In this document: positions 1-8,262 of the stretch, piece by piece | How positions within the stretch are numbered: position 1 is the first letter of the stretch | Layout of the letters: each line of letters starts with the position of its first letter | Source of the DNA: Candidatus Pelagibacterales bacterium | GTDB taxonomy: Bacteria > Pseudomonadota > Alphaproteobacteria > Rickettsiales > UBA1997 | Length of the DNA stretch: 17,404 nucleotides | Direction: 5' to 3' | Assembly: GCA_016882165.1 (NCBI GenBank) | Contig: VHBV01000008.1 | Coordinates: 1 to 17,404, forward strand | Program-made: the position numbers and the translations under genes | The notes under the pieces: generated by a model | The model's input: the letters and a program-made list of their open reading frames with translations, nothing else | Databases searched by the model: none | What the model was told of the DNA's origin: nothing

Positions 1-142
1 CTTTGAAATTATTGACTAGGTTGGATTTTCAAATCGACTCAAAAAAGTTTTTGCTCCTGGCAATTTTGTCGCAAAACCTTTGAAATTATTGACTAGGTTG
101 GATTTTCAAATCGACTCAAAAAAAGTTTTTGCTCTTGGCAAT
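1..142. repeat. Two-copy tandem direct repeat upstream of dnaG
   Basis: Copies lie at 1-64 and 78-142 with a 77-bp period. They differ by one extra A in the A-run and one C/T change in the GCTCCTGG/GCTCTTGG part. Each copy contains a small inverted repeat GATTT-TC-AAATC (24-35 in copy 1), and the 13-nt linker region contains another, TTTTG-TCG-CAAAA (64-76). The array may continue to the left of the window. No coding potential is apparent. Confidence 0.85.
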
Positions 143-183
143 CACTATATAAGCAAAAATGCTCTTCCGAAATAGTGGGAAGA
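143..183. other. Nested, mutually exclusive inverted repeats before the dnaG promoter
   Basis: CACTAT (143-148) pairs with ATAGTG (172-177) and encloses AGCA-AAAA-TGCT (152-163). A competing pair, TCTTCC (163-168) with GGAAGA (178-183), overlaps both. The block ends about 14 bp before the extended -10 of dnaG. It could be a protein-binding site or the end of an upstream transcription unit; neither is demonstrated. Confidence 0.4.
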
Positions 184-196
184 TAGAATTATGTTT

Positions 197-205
197 TGGT
201 ATAAT
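197..205 (+). promoter_or_regulatory. Extended -10 promoter of dnaG-rpoD
   Basis: TGGTATAAT matches the TGnTATAAT extended -10 consensus exactly. No good -35 is seen at the usual spacing, as is common for extended -10 promoters. Transcription would begin near 212, leaving a leader of about 25 nt before the dnaG ATG. Confidence 0.6.
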
Positions 206-236
206 CACTAAAAATTATAGAAATTAGAAGAAATCA

Positions 237-2048
237 ATGATTTTCCCAAAAGATTTTCCAGATAAATTACGCTCATCTATTTTGGTTTCCGAAGTTGTTG
301 GGAAAAAAGTTAAGTTAAAGTCAAATGGTAAGGAATTTGGCGGTCTTTGTCCTTTTCATAACGAAAAAACTCCTTCTTTTACAGTTAATGACCAAAAAGG
401 CTTTTATCACTGTTTTGGCTGCTCAGCACACGGTGATATTATAAGTTTTGTAATGAACAACGAAGGTTTAGAGTATAAAGAAGCCGTAATAAGACTGGCA
501 GAAGATTTCTCAATTCCAATTCCAAAAGTTCACTTCGATGAAGTAAAAGAAAATCAACTAGAGCGTAGTTTTCTTCTCTTAGAAACAATATGCTCATTTT
601 TTGAAAAAAACCTTGCTTTAGATAAACAACATGAAGCTCTTTCCTATTTAAGAAAAAGAGGAATTGATAATAAAATAATCAAAAAATTTCGTCTTGGTTT
701 TGCTCCCAACTCTTACGATGATCTAGTAAATTTTTTGCAACACGAAGGTTTCCGAGAAGATGAAATTATCAAATCTGGAATTATTGGTAAAAATGAAAAA
801 GGAAAATTATACAGCAAATTTAGAAATAGAGTTATTTTTCCAATTACCAATAAGCAAAATAAAGTTATTGCTTTTGGAGGTAGAACAATTGCTGATGACT
901 TACCCAAATACTTAAACTCTGCCGAAACCGATTTTTTCAAAAAAAATCAAACTCTTTATAATTACTTTTTTGCACGTAAGGCAATTTTTGACAAAAGCTA
1001 TGCCGTTGTTGTGGAAGGATATATGGACACAATTTCATTATCTGCCAATGGCTTAGAAAATGTTGTGGCTGGCCTTGGAACTGCGCTGAGCGCCGAACAT
1101 TTAAAAGAGTTATTTGTTATAACTGATAAAATAGTAATTTGCTTAGATGGCGACTCTGCTGGTATCAGAGCAGCTAAAAGAGTTTCTGAAATTGCTTTAC
1201 CTTTAATTACTTCTAAAAAAAACATTGCCTTTACTTTCTTACCAAATCAACTTGATCCCGACGATTTTATAAAAGAATTTGGAGCCAATGAGCTAGAAAA
1301 AACTTTTATTAATTCTTCTTCGCTTTCAGAAAGTCTTTTTGAATTTGCTTTGATGGAACTGAAAGTAGATAAAAATAAAATTAATGCCGAAACCAAAGCC
1401 AAAATTGAAAGTAATTTACTTGCAAAAAGCGAACTTATTAAGGATGTAACCACAAAGAAACATTTCATTTTTTTCTTCAAAGATCTTCTATTCAACTTAG
1501 GCAAAAAATCGCAAAAAAATAAAGATAATTTAGAATCTGTTACCAGCTTTATAAAAAAATATCAAAAACCAGCTAATAAAACTGCTGACATCTTAGCAAA
1601 AAGCATAATTGCTTTAATAATAAAATTTCCTGAGTTAGCAAATTTCCGCGACAATGATTTTGATATAAGAGAAGTAAATTTTTTCAGCGAAGAGTTTTCT
1701 AATGTAAAAGAGCTTTTGTTGGAAGAAATAGACGTCAATAATTTAAAAGATGAAGTCTTAATTGAAGCAATTTCAGACAAAATATCAAAAAAAGATTCAT
1801 CAGACTTGAAGAATCTTCTTGCAAGCATTAGTTTTATTACATTAGAATCAGCTCAAATTAAATTTAGCATTCTACTTTTGAAAGATTTGTTACTTCAAGT
1901 AGAACAGCAATATAGAGAAGTTCTAAACAAAATTGATGAAATTGAAACTCATCAAACCGCAATAACTAATCAAAAAATCAAAGAAATTTTTGACTATAAA
2001 AATTCTCTAGAACGAAGAATACTAGTTCTTGAGAAAGAAACTATTTAA
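237..2048 (+). CDS. dnaG: DNA primase DnaG
   Basis: DnaG makes the RNA primers for lagging-strand synthesis and works with the replicative helicase at the fork. The N-terminal CHC2 zinc finger is intact: C38-x2-H41-x17-C59-x2-C62. The RNA-polymerase domain follows (RNRVIFPI near 197-204, AFGGR 212-216). The Toprim metal-binding motifs are EGYMD (260-264) and DGDSAG (304-309). The C-terminal third (about 430-603) is lysine-rich and divergent, as expected of the helicase-interaction domain. At 603 aa it is full length. The ATG at 237 is preceded by AGAAG (226-230) with a 6-nt spacer, a usable ribosome binding site. rpoD starts 12 nt after the stop, so the two are probably co-transcribed, echoing the dnaG-rpoD part of the macromolecular synthesis operon. 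Confidence 0.97.
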   Translation: MIFPKDFPDKLRSSILVSEVVGKKVKLKSNGKEFGGLCPFHNEKTPSFTVNDQKGFYHCFGCSAHGDIISFVMNNEGLEYKEAVIRLAEDFSIPIPKVHFDEVKENQLERSFLLLETICSFFEKNLALDKQHEALSYLRKRGIDNKIIKKFRLGFAPNSYDDLVNFLQHEGFREDEIIKSGIIGKNEKGKLYSKFRNRVIFPITNKQNKVIAFGGRTIADDLPKYLNSAETDFFKKNQTLYNYFFARKAIFDKSYAVVVEGYMDTISLSANGLENVVAGLGTALSAEHLKELFVITDKIVICLDGDSAGIRAAKRVSEIALPLITSKKNIAFTFLPNQLDPDDFIKEFGANELEKTFINSSSLSESLFEFALMELKVDKNKINAETKAKIESNLLAKSELIKDVTTKKHFIFFFKDLLFNLGKKSQKNKDNLESVTSFIKKYQKPANKTADILAKSIIALIIKFPELANFRDNDFDIREVNFFSEEFSNVKELLLEEIDVNNLKDEVLIEAISDKISKKDSSDLKNLLASISFITLESAQIKFSILLLKDLLLQVEQQYREVLNKIDEIETHQTAITNQKIKEIFDYKNSLERRILVLEKETI

Positions 2049-2060
2049 AAAAGAAAGGCG

Positions 2061-4517
2061 ATGAAAAAAAACAAAAAAAACTCAGCTAAAAAAACTGTTA
2101 GTAAAAAAGTAACTGCTAAAAAAATAGTAAAAAAAGCGACTAAAACATCAGTGAAAAAGGCGATGCCAAAATCTAAATCAAAAGTTAAAGCGCCAAAAAA
2201 AGTAGTTAAAAAAGCTGTTACGAAAGCATCTAACAAAACAAAATCTACGAAAAAAGTTGCTAAAAAAGCCGTAAAGAAAACTGCCAAGAAAGTTGTGAAG
2301 GCTTCTAAGATAAAGGCAAAATCTACAAAACAAAAAATCAAAAAAATAGAACCTAAAAAATCAGCCAAAAAATTTGCTAAAATTGAGAAGAAAAAAGCAC
2401 CAAAGCTAAAAGCTAAAATTAACATTAAAGAAAAAGCACCAAAGAAAATAGAAAAAATCAAAAAAACGCCTCAAAACAATGCTACAAAAGAAGTTGCTGT
2501 AAAAAAGGAAAAACGCGCTAAAGTAAAACCTGCGATTGGAGACAATACAATTGCTTTAGCAGAAAAATTTAACCTTATTCAAGGTGTTAAATCAGCACTA
2601 CAGCAAAAAGATGAAGAAGGTAAAAAGATTTCAAATGAAATGGCGGATAAAGTTAAGGCTTTACTTGCTTTGGGAAAATTACAAGGCTTCTTAACTTACG
2701 ATCAAATCAATGAAAACATTGAATCTGATCTTGACCCTAAAAAAATGGATAGAATTTTAGACATTCTTACAGAGTTTAAAATTCACATTATTGAAAAAGA
2801 AGACGACCTAGAAAAACTGCTTGAAGAAGGATTAGCGGCAAAAGATGAAGAAAAAAGCCAAAAACGTTCTGAAGACTCAGTAAAAACTTACTTAAAATCA
2901 ATGAGCAGTGTGAAACTTCTTACTCGTGAAGATGAAGTTTCAATTGCAATGCGTATTGAAGAAGGACGCAATAAAACTGTAAAAGCACTTTACCAAAGCC
3001 CAATGATAATGAAACATTTCATTGAATGGTATAATGGTCTTGCAGGCGGTGCTTTATTGCTTCGCGACATAATAAGAATTGATGAAACATACAATTCTGA
3101 ATTAGAAGAAATGATAAAAAGTAGTGAAGGCTCTGAAAATCAAGAAGCTCAAACTAGTAATGTAGAAGATGTCACTTCAATAATTAACGAACAAGTTGAT
3201 TCAGCTGCTGAGACTGAAGATACACTTTTTGAAGATGAAGAGTTGCATGAAATTGATGAAAGCGTTGTTTCTTTTGTGTCAATGGAACGAATTTTAATGC
3301 CAAAAATGTTAGATTTATTCCAAAAAATCTCACAAATTTGTCAGAAAATTCTTGATAAAAGTGCTAATAAAACAAAAAGCCAAATTGACGCTGATAAAGA
3401 TATAAGAAAATTAAGAGAAGAGTTTGATAAATTGACAACAGAAGTAAGCTTCAATGATTCTTTGATTAAAGCTCTTGTAGAACAACTTTACGAAGCTCAT
3501 ACCAAACTTATTCAAACTGAAGTTGAACTTCTAAAACTTTCCCGCAATTACGGAATAGATAAAACTGATTTCTTAAAAAATTATTCTGGAATTGAAGATA
3601 AAGAAAACTGGTTAAATAAAATTGCCTCTATCAAAGACAAAAAATGGCAAGATTTATATAGCAAAGAGCAAGAAAAAATAAAAGAAATTCAAGAAAAAAT
3701 CTTGAAATTACTAAAAGTTATGGGCCTTGATTTAAGCAACTTCAAATCCCTAATTAATGTCATCAAAAAAAGCCAAGATGAAGAGCTAAAAGCAAAAAAA
3801 GAAATGATTGAAGCTAACTTACGTTTAGTTGTTTCAATTGCTAAAAAATATACCAATCGTGGTTTACAATTCCTTGATTTAATTCAAGAAGGAAACATTG
3901 GATTGATGCGTGCAGTTGATAAATTTGAATATCGCAGAGGCTATAAATTCTCAACTTACGCAACTTGGTGGATTAGACAAGCAATAACAAGAGCAATTGC
4001 TGATCAATCAAGAACAATTCGTATTCCAATTCACATGGTGGAAACAATTAATAAGATTGTAAAAACTTCTCGTCAATTAACTCAAGAATTGGGTCGTTCA
4101 CCAGATGCACAAGAAATTGCCGATAAATTGTTAATGCCTGTTGATAAAGTTCGAAAAGTTTTAAGAACTTCTAAAGATCCTGTCAGTTTAGAATCTCCTG
4201 TTTCAGGTGACGATGAAGATAGTATTTTAGGTGACTTTATTGAAGACAAAACAGCAGTATTGCCATTTGACGCGGCTTCGCATTCTAAATTAAAAGAAGT
4301 TACAGCTCAGATGCTATCATCTCTTACTCCTAGAGAAGAAAGAGTCTTAAGAATGCGTTTTGGAATTGGCATGGTTACCGACCATACTCTGGAAGAAGTG
4401 GGCAAACAATTTTCAGTTACTCGTGAACGTATCAGACAAATTGAAGCAAAAGCTTTGAAAAAATTACAACATCCAAAAAGATCTAAATTGTTGAAGAGTT
4501 TCTTACAAGACGCTTAG
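2061..4517 (+). CDS. rpoD: RNA polymerase primary sigma factor RpoD with lysine-rich N-terminal extension
   Basis: This is the housekeeping sigma-70 factor that directs RNA polymerase to -10/-35 promoters. Regions seen are 1.1 (about 195-250), 1.2 (272-305), a long partly acidic non-conserved region (about 306-570), region 2 (about 577-650, with YATWWIRQAITRAI at 633-646), region 3 (about 656-735) and region 4 (about 745-810, helix-turn-helix TLEEVGKQFSVTRERIRQIE). Residues 1 to about 158 are an unusual Lys/Ala/Val tract of KK-A-VKK repeats, resembling histone H1-like tails and unlike any sigma domain. At 818 aa it is clearly longer than typical primary sigma factors (E. coli 613 aa). The start is uncertain: AAAGG lies only 2 nt before the ATG at 2061, and a second in-frame ATG at 2163 (Met35) has the same AAAGGCGATG context. 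Even the later start keeps most of the tail. Confidence 0.96.
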   Translation: MKKNKKNSAKKTVSKKVTAKKIVKKATKTSVKKAMPKSKSKVKAPKKVVKKAVTKASNKTKSTKKVAKKAVKKTAKKVVKASKIKAKSTKQKIKKIEPKKSAKKFAKIEKKKAPKLKAKINIKEKAPKKIEKIKKTPQNNATKEVAVKKEKRAKVKPAIGDNTIALAEKFNLIQGVKSALQQKDEEGKKISNEMADKVKALLALGKLQGFLTYDQINENIESDLDPKKMDRILDILTEFKIHIIEKEDDLEKLLEEGLAAKDEEKSQKRSEDSVKTYLKSMSSVKLLTREDEVSIAMRIEEGRNKTVKALYQSPMIMKHFIEWYNGLAGGALLLRDIIRIDETYNSELEEMIKSSEGSENQEAQTSNVEDVTSIINEQVDSAAETEDTLFEDEELHEIDESVVSFVSMERILMPKMLDLFQKISQICQKILDKSANKTKSQIDADKDIRKLREEFDKLTTEVSFNDSLIKALVEQLYEAHTKLIQTEVELLKLSRNYGIDKTDFLKNYSGIEDKENWLNKIASIKDKKWQDLYSKEQEKIKEIQEKILKLLKVMGLDLSNFKSLINVIKKSQDEELKAKKEMIEANLRLVVSIAKKYTNRGLQFLDLIQEGNIGLMRAVDKFEYRRGYKFSTYATWWIRQAITRAIADQSRTIRIPIHMVETINKIVKTSRQLTQELGRSPDAQEIADKLLMPVDKVRKVLRTSKDPVSLESPVSGDDEDSILGDFIEDKTAVLPFDAASHSKLKEVTAQMLSSLTPREERVLRMRFGIGMVTDHTLEEVGKQFSVTRERIRQIEAKALKKLQHPKRSKLLKSFLQDA

Positions 4518-4526
4518 AATTAAAAA

Positions 4527-4547
4527 GTGCCTGCTTAATGCAGGCAC
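4527..4547. other. Perfect hairpin after rpoD, without a U-tract in the rpoD direction
   Basis: GTGCCTGC (4527-4534) and GCAGGCAC (4540-4547) form a perfect 8-bp stem with a TTAAT loop, 10 nt after the rpoD stop. On the plus strand it is followed by six A residues; a run of T follows only on the minus strand. It therefore looks like an intrinsic terminator for antisense transcription, or a hairpin that protects the rpoD mRNA end. It is not a canonical rpoD terminator. Confidence 0.6.
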
Positions 4548-4578
4548 AAAAAATACTAACCATTAAATAAACCCATAA

Positions 4579-5526
4579 ATGAACATTAAATTCACCGGAC
4601 AAATTGGCAAAATTTACTCAATTTGGTTTTCAAATCTAATTCTACAAATTCTAACCTTAGCCATTTACCGACCATGGGCAAAAACCAAGATGCGTAAATA
4701 TCTATACGGAAGCATCTTAATTTTTAATGATAGACTAGAATATTCAGGAACTGGTAAAGAATTGTTCCGTGGCTCAATAAAAGCAATATTTTGGTTATTT
4801 TTATTGTCCTTAATGGTTTCAATTTCAGTAACAGTAGTTTTTGGGACCAAATCATTTATTGACGATATTTTGTCAATTCTTTTAATAATGGGATTGCTTT
4901 ACTACGCACAATATGCTGCTTTAAAATATAAATTTAACCGCACAAGATGGCGCGGCATAAAATCATCATTAACAAAAAAATCAACCGCCTACGCAAAATT
5001 TCGCTTTAAAAAAACTCTGTTAAACATTGTTACATTTGGGTTCTTAAATGGCCGAATTGATTCAGATATAAAAGAATATATTATAAACAATATTAAAACT
5101 GGATCTCTTAACTGGAGTTTTGAAGGCAACAGAAAAGAATTAGATAAAATAAATTTTGTAACTCTAATATTATTGGTTCCAACTCTAGGAATTTCTAGTC
5201 TTTGGTATAAAGCTGCTTTAAAAAACTATACTTGGCGCTCAACAAAAATTGGCGATATATCATTCAACGCTAGTTATAGTGGTGGAAAAATTTTCGCTTT
5301 ATACTTTACAAACATATTGCTTTTATTTTGCACAATTGGCCTGGCTATTCCATTTATTCTTTACAGAACTGTTAATTTTGCGATTAGTAATATTGAAATT
5401 CTTTCTACAGAAGAAAATATTGCTCTGTTTCAATCACAGCAAAATATTAACTCAGCAACAGGTGATGCTTTGGAAAGCTTAGTTGACGACGATAGTGATT
5501 ACGATTTAGATTGGGGAATTTGGTAA
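4579..5526 (+). CDS. DUF898/YjgN-family multi-pass membrane protein
   Basis: The function of this family is unknown. The protein is an integral membrane protein with repeated units of hydrophobic helix followed by an aromatic/basic motif: RPWAKTKMRKY (31-41), RTRWRGIK (121-128) and WRSTKIG (219-225). This layout is typical of DUF898 proteins. Hydrophobic segments lie near 12-30, 66-88, 94-112, 190-208 and 238-262. The C-terminus (about 273-315) is soluble, with an acidic stretch DDDSDYDLDWGIW at the end. The ATG at 4579 has no recognisable Shine-Dalgarno sequence, and the gene begins 61 nt after rpoD. The metalloprotease gene starts 4 nt after its stop, so the two very likely form one unit. 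Family assignment rests on recalled sequence features and not on a search. Confidence 0.8.
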   Translation: MNIKFTGQIGKIYSIWFSNLILQILTLAIYRPWAKTKMRKYLYGSILIFNDRLEYSGTGKELFRGSIKAIFWLFLLSLMVSISVTVVFGTKSFIDDILSILLIMGLLYYAQYAALKYKFNRTRWRGIKSSLTKKSTAYAKFRFKKTLLNIVTFGFLNGRIDSDIKEYIINNIKTGSLNWSFEGNRKELDKINFVTLILLVPTLGISSLWYKAALKNYTWRSTKIGDISFNASYSGGKIFALYFTNILLLFCTIGLAIPFILYRTVNFAISNIEILSTEENIALFQSQQNINSATGDALESLVDDDSDYDLDWGIW

Positions 5527-5530
5527 GAAA

Positions 5531-6547
5531 ATGCAGATTATTTACTGTAATTTTCATGATGGTCTTTCTTCTGAATCTCATAAAGTTACAGTAAAAATTT
5601 GCGACAACCAAATTATAATATCTGATCAGATTAAATGGAAATTTTCTGATATTATAATTCTTGAAAAACCAATAGCAGATCGTCCGGCAATTATAAGTAA
5701 CAAAAATAATGCAGATGCCCGACTTTATATAGCAGATATTCAATTCTTCAAAGAAGTTAATAAAAACGTTCCTAAGTTTAAAATAAGTAAAAAAGAATTA
5801 GTCACATTCTTACAAGAAACTAGCGTCGTGATAATTACACTTATATCTCTAGCAATTGTTTTTCCTATTATTTTTAACTTTCTTTCTTCAAAAATTAGCG
5901 ATCAAAAACTAAAAAAATTAGGAGCTACTTTAACCAGAAATATAACAAAAGATGGAAAAAATATCTGCAAAAACTTACAAGGAAATTTTGAACTACAAAA
6001 ACTAGCTAACCGAATTTCTCTGGAATCTAATCAGAAAGTTTATGTAGTGAATGAAAAAACAACAAACGCAATAGCCCTGCCTGATGGAACGATTATAATA
6101 TTTTCTCAGTTACTTGAGAAATTGCAATCACCCAATGAACTGATTTTTGTTTTAGCCCATGAAATTGGTCACTTAAAAAAACAACATCATAAAAACTTAT
6201 TTGCTATTAATAGCATAGCTTCAAATATGATTGGAGATTACTCTAAAGCAATAACCTACTTTTTAACTTTAAGATATAGTCTTTCTGACGAAAAAGATGC
6301 CGATAATTTTGCTTATGATTTTGCAATAAAAAACAATATTGATCCTAGAAGTTTTATTGCAGTTTTAGAAGAATTTAAAAAAGAAGAACTGATAAATGCA
6401 AAAATTTTTAAATATGTTTCAACTCATCCAGCACTTGATGATAGAATATCTTTAATCAAGGATAAAATGACAAAAAATGATTTTAATTCGAAAGAATTTA
6501 TAACAAAAAATTCATGGCAAAAAATAAAAACTATCTGTCAAAACTAA
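5531..6547 (+). CDS. M48-family membrane zinc metallopeptidase
   Basis: This is a predicted membrane-anchored zinc protease, probably acting in envelope protein quality control. The catalytic motif is HEIGH (H210, E211, H214), and E254 in SDEKDADNFA is the likely third zinc ligand. Two other M48 signatures are present: TTNAIALPDG (177-186) before the catalytic helix and STHPALDDRIS (297-307) after it. One transmembrane helix lies at about 96-117. The N-terminal 90 residues look like a small beta-rich domain (two closely spaced beta-like stretches), as found at the front of M48 proteins encoded beside DUF898 genes. At 338 aa it is a complete simple M48 peptidase, lacking the multi-helix HtpX architecture and the TPR tail of BepA. 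It is probably translationally coupled to the upstream membrane protein gene. Confidence 0.88.
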   Translation: MQIIYCNFHDGLSSESHKVTVKICDNQIIISDQIKWKFSDIIILEKPIADRPAIISNKNNADARLYIADIQFFKEVNKNVPKFKISKKELVTFLQETSVVIITLISLAIVFPIIFNFLSSKISDQKLKKLGATLTRNITKDGKNICKNLQGNFELQKLANRISLESNQKVYVVNEKTTNAIALPDGTIIIFSQLLEKLQSPNELIFVLAHEIGHLKKQHHKNLFAINSIASNMIGDYSKAITYFLTLRYSLSDEKDADNFAYDFAIKNNIDPRSFIAVLEEFKKEELINAKIFKYVSTHPALDDRISLIKDKMTKNDFNSKEFITKNSWQKIKTICQN

Positions 6548-6581
6548 CAAAATAGTTCCAAAAATTTTTATAATTCCAACC

Positions 6582-7058
6582 CTATAGAAATTTAGCCATA
6601 TAGTAATTATCAACAAAAACGCCTTCTCGATCAAGAAGTTTTTTTCGCACACCTTCAATTTCAAAACCAAGCTTTTTATAAAAATCAATTGCCGCTAAAT
6701 TATCAACTTCCACACCAAGTTCAACTTTGGTAATTCCTTGTGAAGCCAAAGAGTTAATTACAAAACCAAAAAATTTAGTTCCCAATCCTCTGCTTCTAAG
6801 GTTTTGATTAATTGCTAGCTTTTCTATATAAGCAATATGTTTTACTCGATATGTTCCTTTAGTAATTACAATAAGACCAATTATCTCTTCAGAACTTTTC
6901 CATAAAAACAGCTTTGTGGCAATTTCATTCCAAATTTCACGAAATTCTTCACGATTAAGAACAGGATAATTCATAAAAGGGTTCACTCCTTCATGCATTA
7001 GAATTTCATAAACCCCTTCAAAATCATGTTCCTGTGCCGAAGTAATTTGCACTTCCAC
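6582..7058 (-). CDS. GNAT-family N-acetyltransferase
   Basis: A single-domain acetyl-CoA-dependent acyltransferase of 158 aa. Motif A, which binds the acetyl-CoA pyrophosphate, is LAINQNLRSRGLG (81-93). The C-terminal motif is NLAAIDFYKKLGF (120-132), as in RimI-like and small-molecule GNATs. The substrate cannot be told from sequence. The start is a GTG whose first base is the last base of the metC TAG, so the genes overlap by 1 nt and translation is probably coupled. It is the last gene of the minus-strand operon and converges on the M48 gene, with only 34 nt between the stop codons and no clear terminator. Another GTG lies two codons downstream. Confidence 0.88.
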   Translation of the reverse strand: MEVQITSAQEHDFEGVYEILMHEGVNPFMNYPVLNREEFREIWNEIATKLFLWKSSEEIIGLIVITKGTYRVKHIAYIEKLAINQNLRSRGLGTKFFGFVINSLASQGITKVELGVEVDNLAAIDFYKKLGFEIEGVRKKLLDREGVFVDNYYMAKFL

Positions 7059-8260
7059 TATTTACGAAGCCTTTTAAAACCAGCTTCTAGATCTTCTTTA
7101 AGATCTTCCACATCTTCTAAACCAACATTAATGCGCAAACATGTTTTATTACTATAAGGCCATTTAGTTACACTTCTAACCGAGCTTGGATCAACTGGTA
7201 GAATTAAAGATTCATAACCACCCCATGAATATCCCATTCCATAATAATGAAGCTTATCAAGCATTCTAGCCAGAGATTCGTTAGAATATTTGCGATCTAA
7301 AACGATTGTAAATAAACCTGCTGCACCTGTAAAATCACGTTTCCATAATTTATGATTAGGATCTGATTCAAGAGCCGGATATAGAACTTTCATAACTTCT
7401 GGTCTTTGCTCTAACCATTGAGCCAAATTCAAAGCCGATTTTGCACAATGATCCATACGAATTTTTGTCGTACGCAAACCTCTTTGTGCCAAATAACAAG
7501 CGAACGGTGCTGCAGTTACTGCCATATATCTAAAAGCTTCATACATTACACGGTAATGCTTTTCTTGAATTGTAATTGAACCCATCATAACGTCAGAGTG
7601 ACCATTGATGTACTTTGTCAGAGCCATAACAACAACATCAGCGCCATGTTCAAGAGGTTTGAAATAAATTCCACTAGCCCAAGAATTATCAATAATTGTT
7701 ACTATTCCTAATTTTTTTGCCATTTTACAAATTGCCGCCACATCTTGTATTTCAAAGCTAAGCGAACCAGGGCTTTCCATGAAAATAACTTTGGTGTTTT
7801 TCTTAACTAATTTTTTAATTTCTTCAGGTGTGGCACTTGGAGAATAATATGTAGTTGAAATTCCTAGCTTTTTCAGAAATTTATCAGCAAAACCACGAGT
7901 TGGAGAATATACATTATCCACCAAAAGCATGTGATCTCCTTGAGTTAAAAAAGCCATCAAAGCAGTATTAATTGCTGCCGCACCCGAAGAAGTAACAAAT
8001 GAGTTATATCCACCATCAATTTCAGTAATTGCCTTTTCTAAAGCAAAGTTAGTTTGAGTTCCATAACGACCATATTTAAGTTCATATGGTTCAACTAAAT
8101 CGTTATTAGAATAACCTCTTTCAGCGTATATAAGGTCTTTTAGGGTTGGGAACACAATTGTTGAAGTTTGGTAAATTGGTGGATTTACCATCCATCCTTG
8201 CTCTTGTGGGTTACGTCCAGCATGAACTAAAAGAGTTGATTCGCGCATTTTTTTATCCAT
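7058..8260 (-). CDS. metC: Cystathionine beta-lyase (PLP-dependent)
   Basis: It cleaves cystathionine to homocysteine, pyruvate and ammonia in methionine synthesis, or degrades cysteine-type substrates. It belongs to the Cys/Met-metabolism fold-type I PLP family. The PLP lysine is K216 in LTKYINGHSD; D191 (TIIDNSW) should contact the pyridine ring; YGRYGTQT (63-70) is the phosphate-contact region of the partner subunit; SSGAAA (91-96) precedes the cofactor site. The C-terminal WGGYESLILP stretch is characteristic of MetC-type lyases. At 400 aa it is full length. A good GAGG Shine-Dalgarno (complement of 8266-8269) sits 5 nt before the ATG and next to the stop of the HIT gene. No other methionine genes are in the window, so its role here is uncertain. 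Related gamma-synthases and lyases are the main alternatives. Confidence 0.9.
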   Translation of the reverse strand: MDKKMRESTLLVHAGRNPQEQGWMVNPPIYQTSTIVFPTLKDLIYAERGYSNNDLVEPYELKYGRYGTQTNFALEKAITEIDGGYNSFVTSSGAAAINTALMAFLTQGDHMLLVDNVYSPTRGFADKFLKKLGISTTYYSPSATPEEIKKLVKKNTKVIFMESPGSLSFEIQDVAAICKMAKKLGIVTIIDNSWASGIYFKPLEHGADVVVMALTKYINGHSDVMMGSITIQEKHYRVMYEAFRYMAVTAAPFACYLAQRGLRTTKIRMDHCAKSALNLAQWLEQRPEVMKVLYPALESDPNHKLWKRDFTGAAGLFTIVLDRKYSNESLARMLDKLHYYGMGYSWGGYESLILPVDPSSVRSVTKWPYSNKTCLRINVGLEDVEDLKEDLEAGFKRLRK

Positions 8261-8262
8261 AT

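Noticed and set aside
2045..2461. Minus-strand 138-codon frame, Phe/Leu-rich and membrane-like
   Set aside because: It is the antisense of the AAA-rich lysine tract of rpoD; TTT codons read as Phe. No start signal or family resemblance.
6548..6581. AAAAATTTTT palindrome between the convergent M48 and GNAT genes as a terminator
   Set aside because: The stem is AT-only and short with no GC core, so intrinsic termination is not supported.
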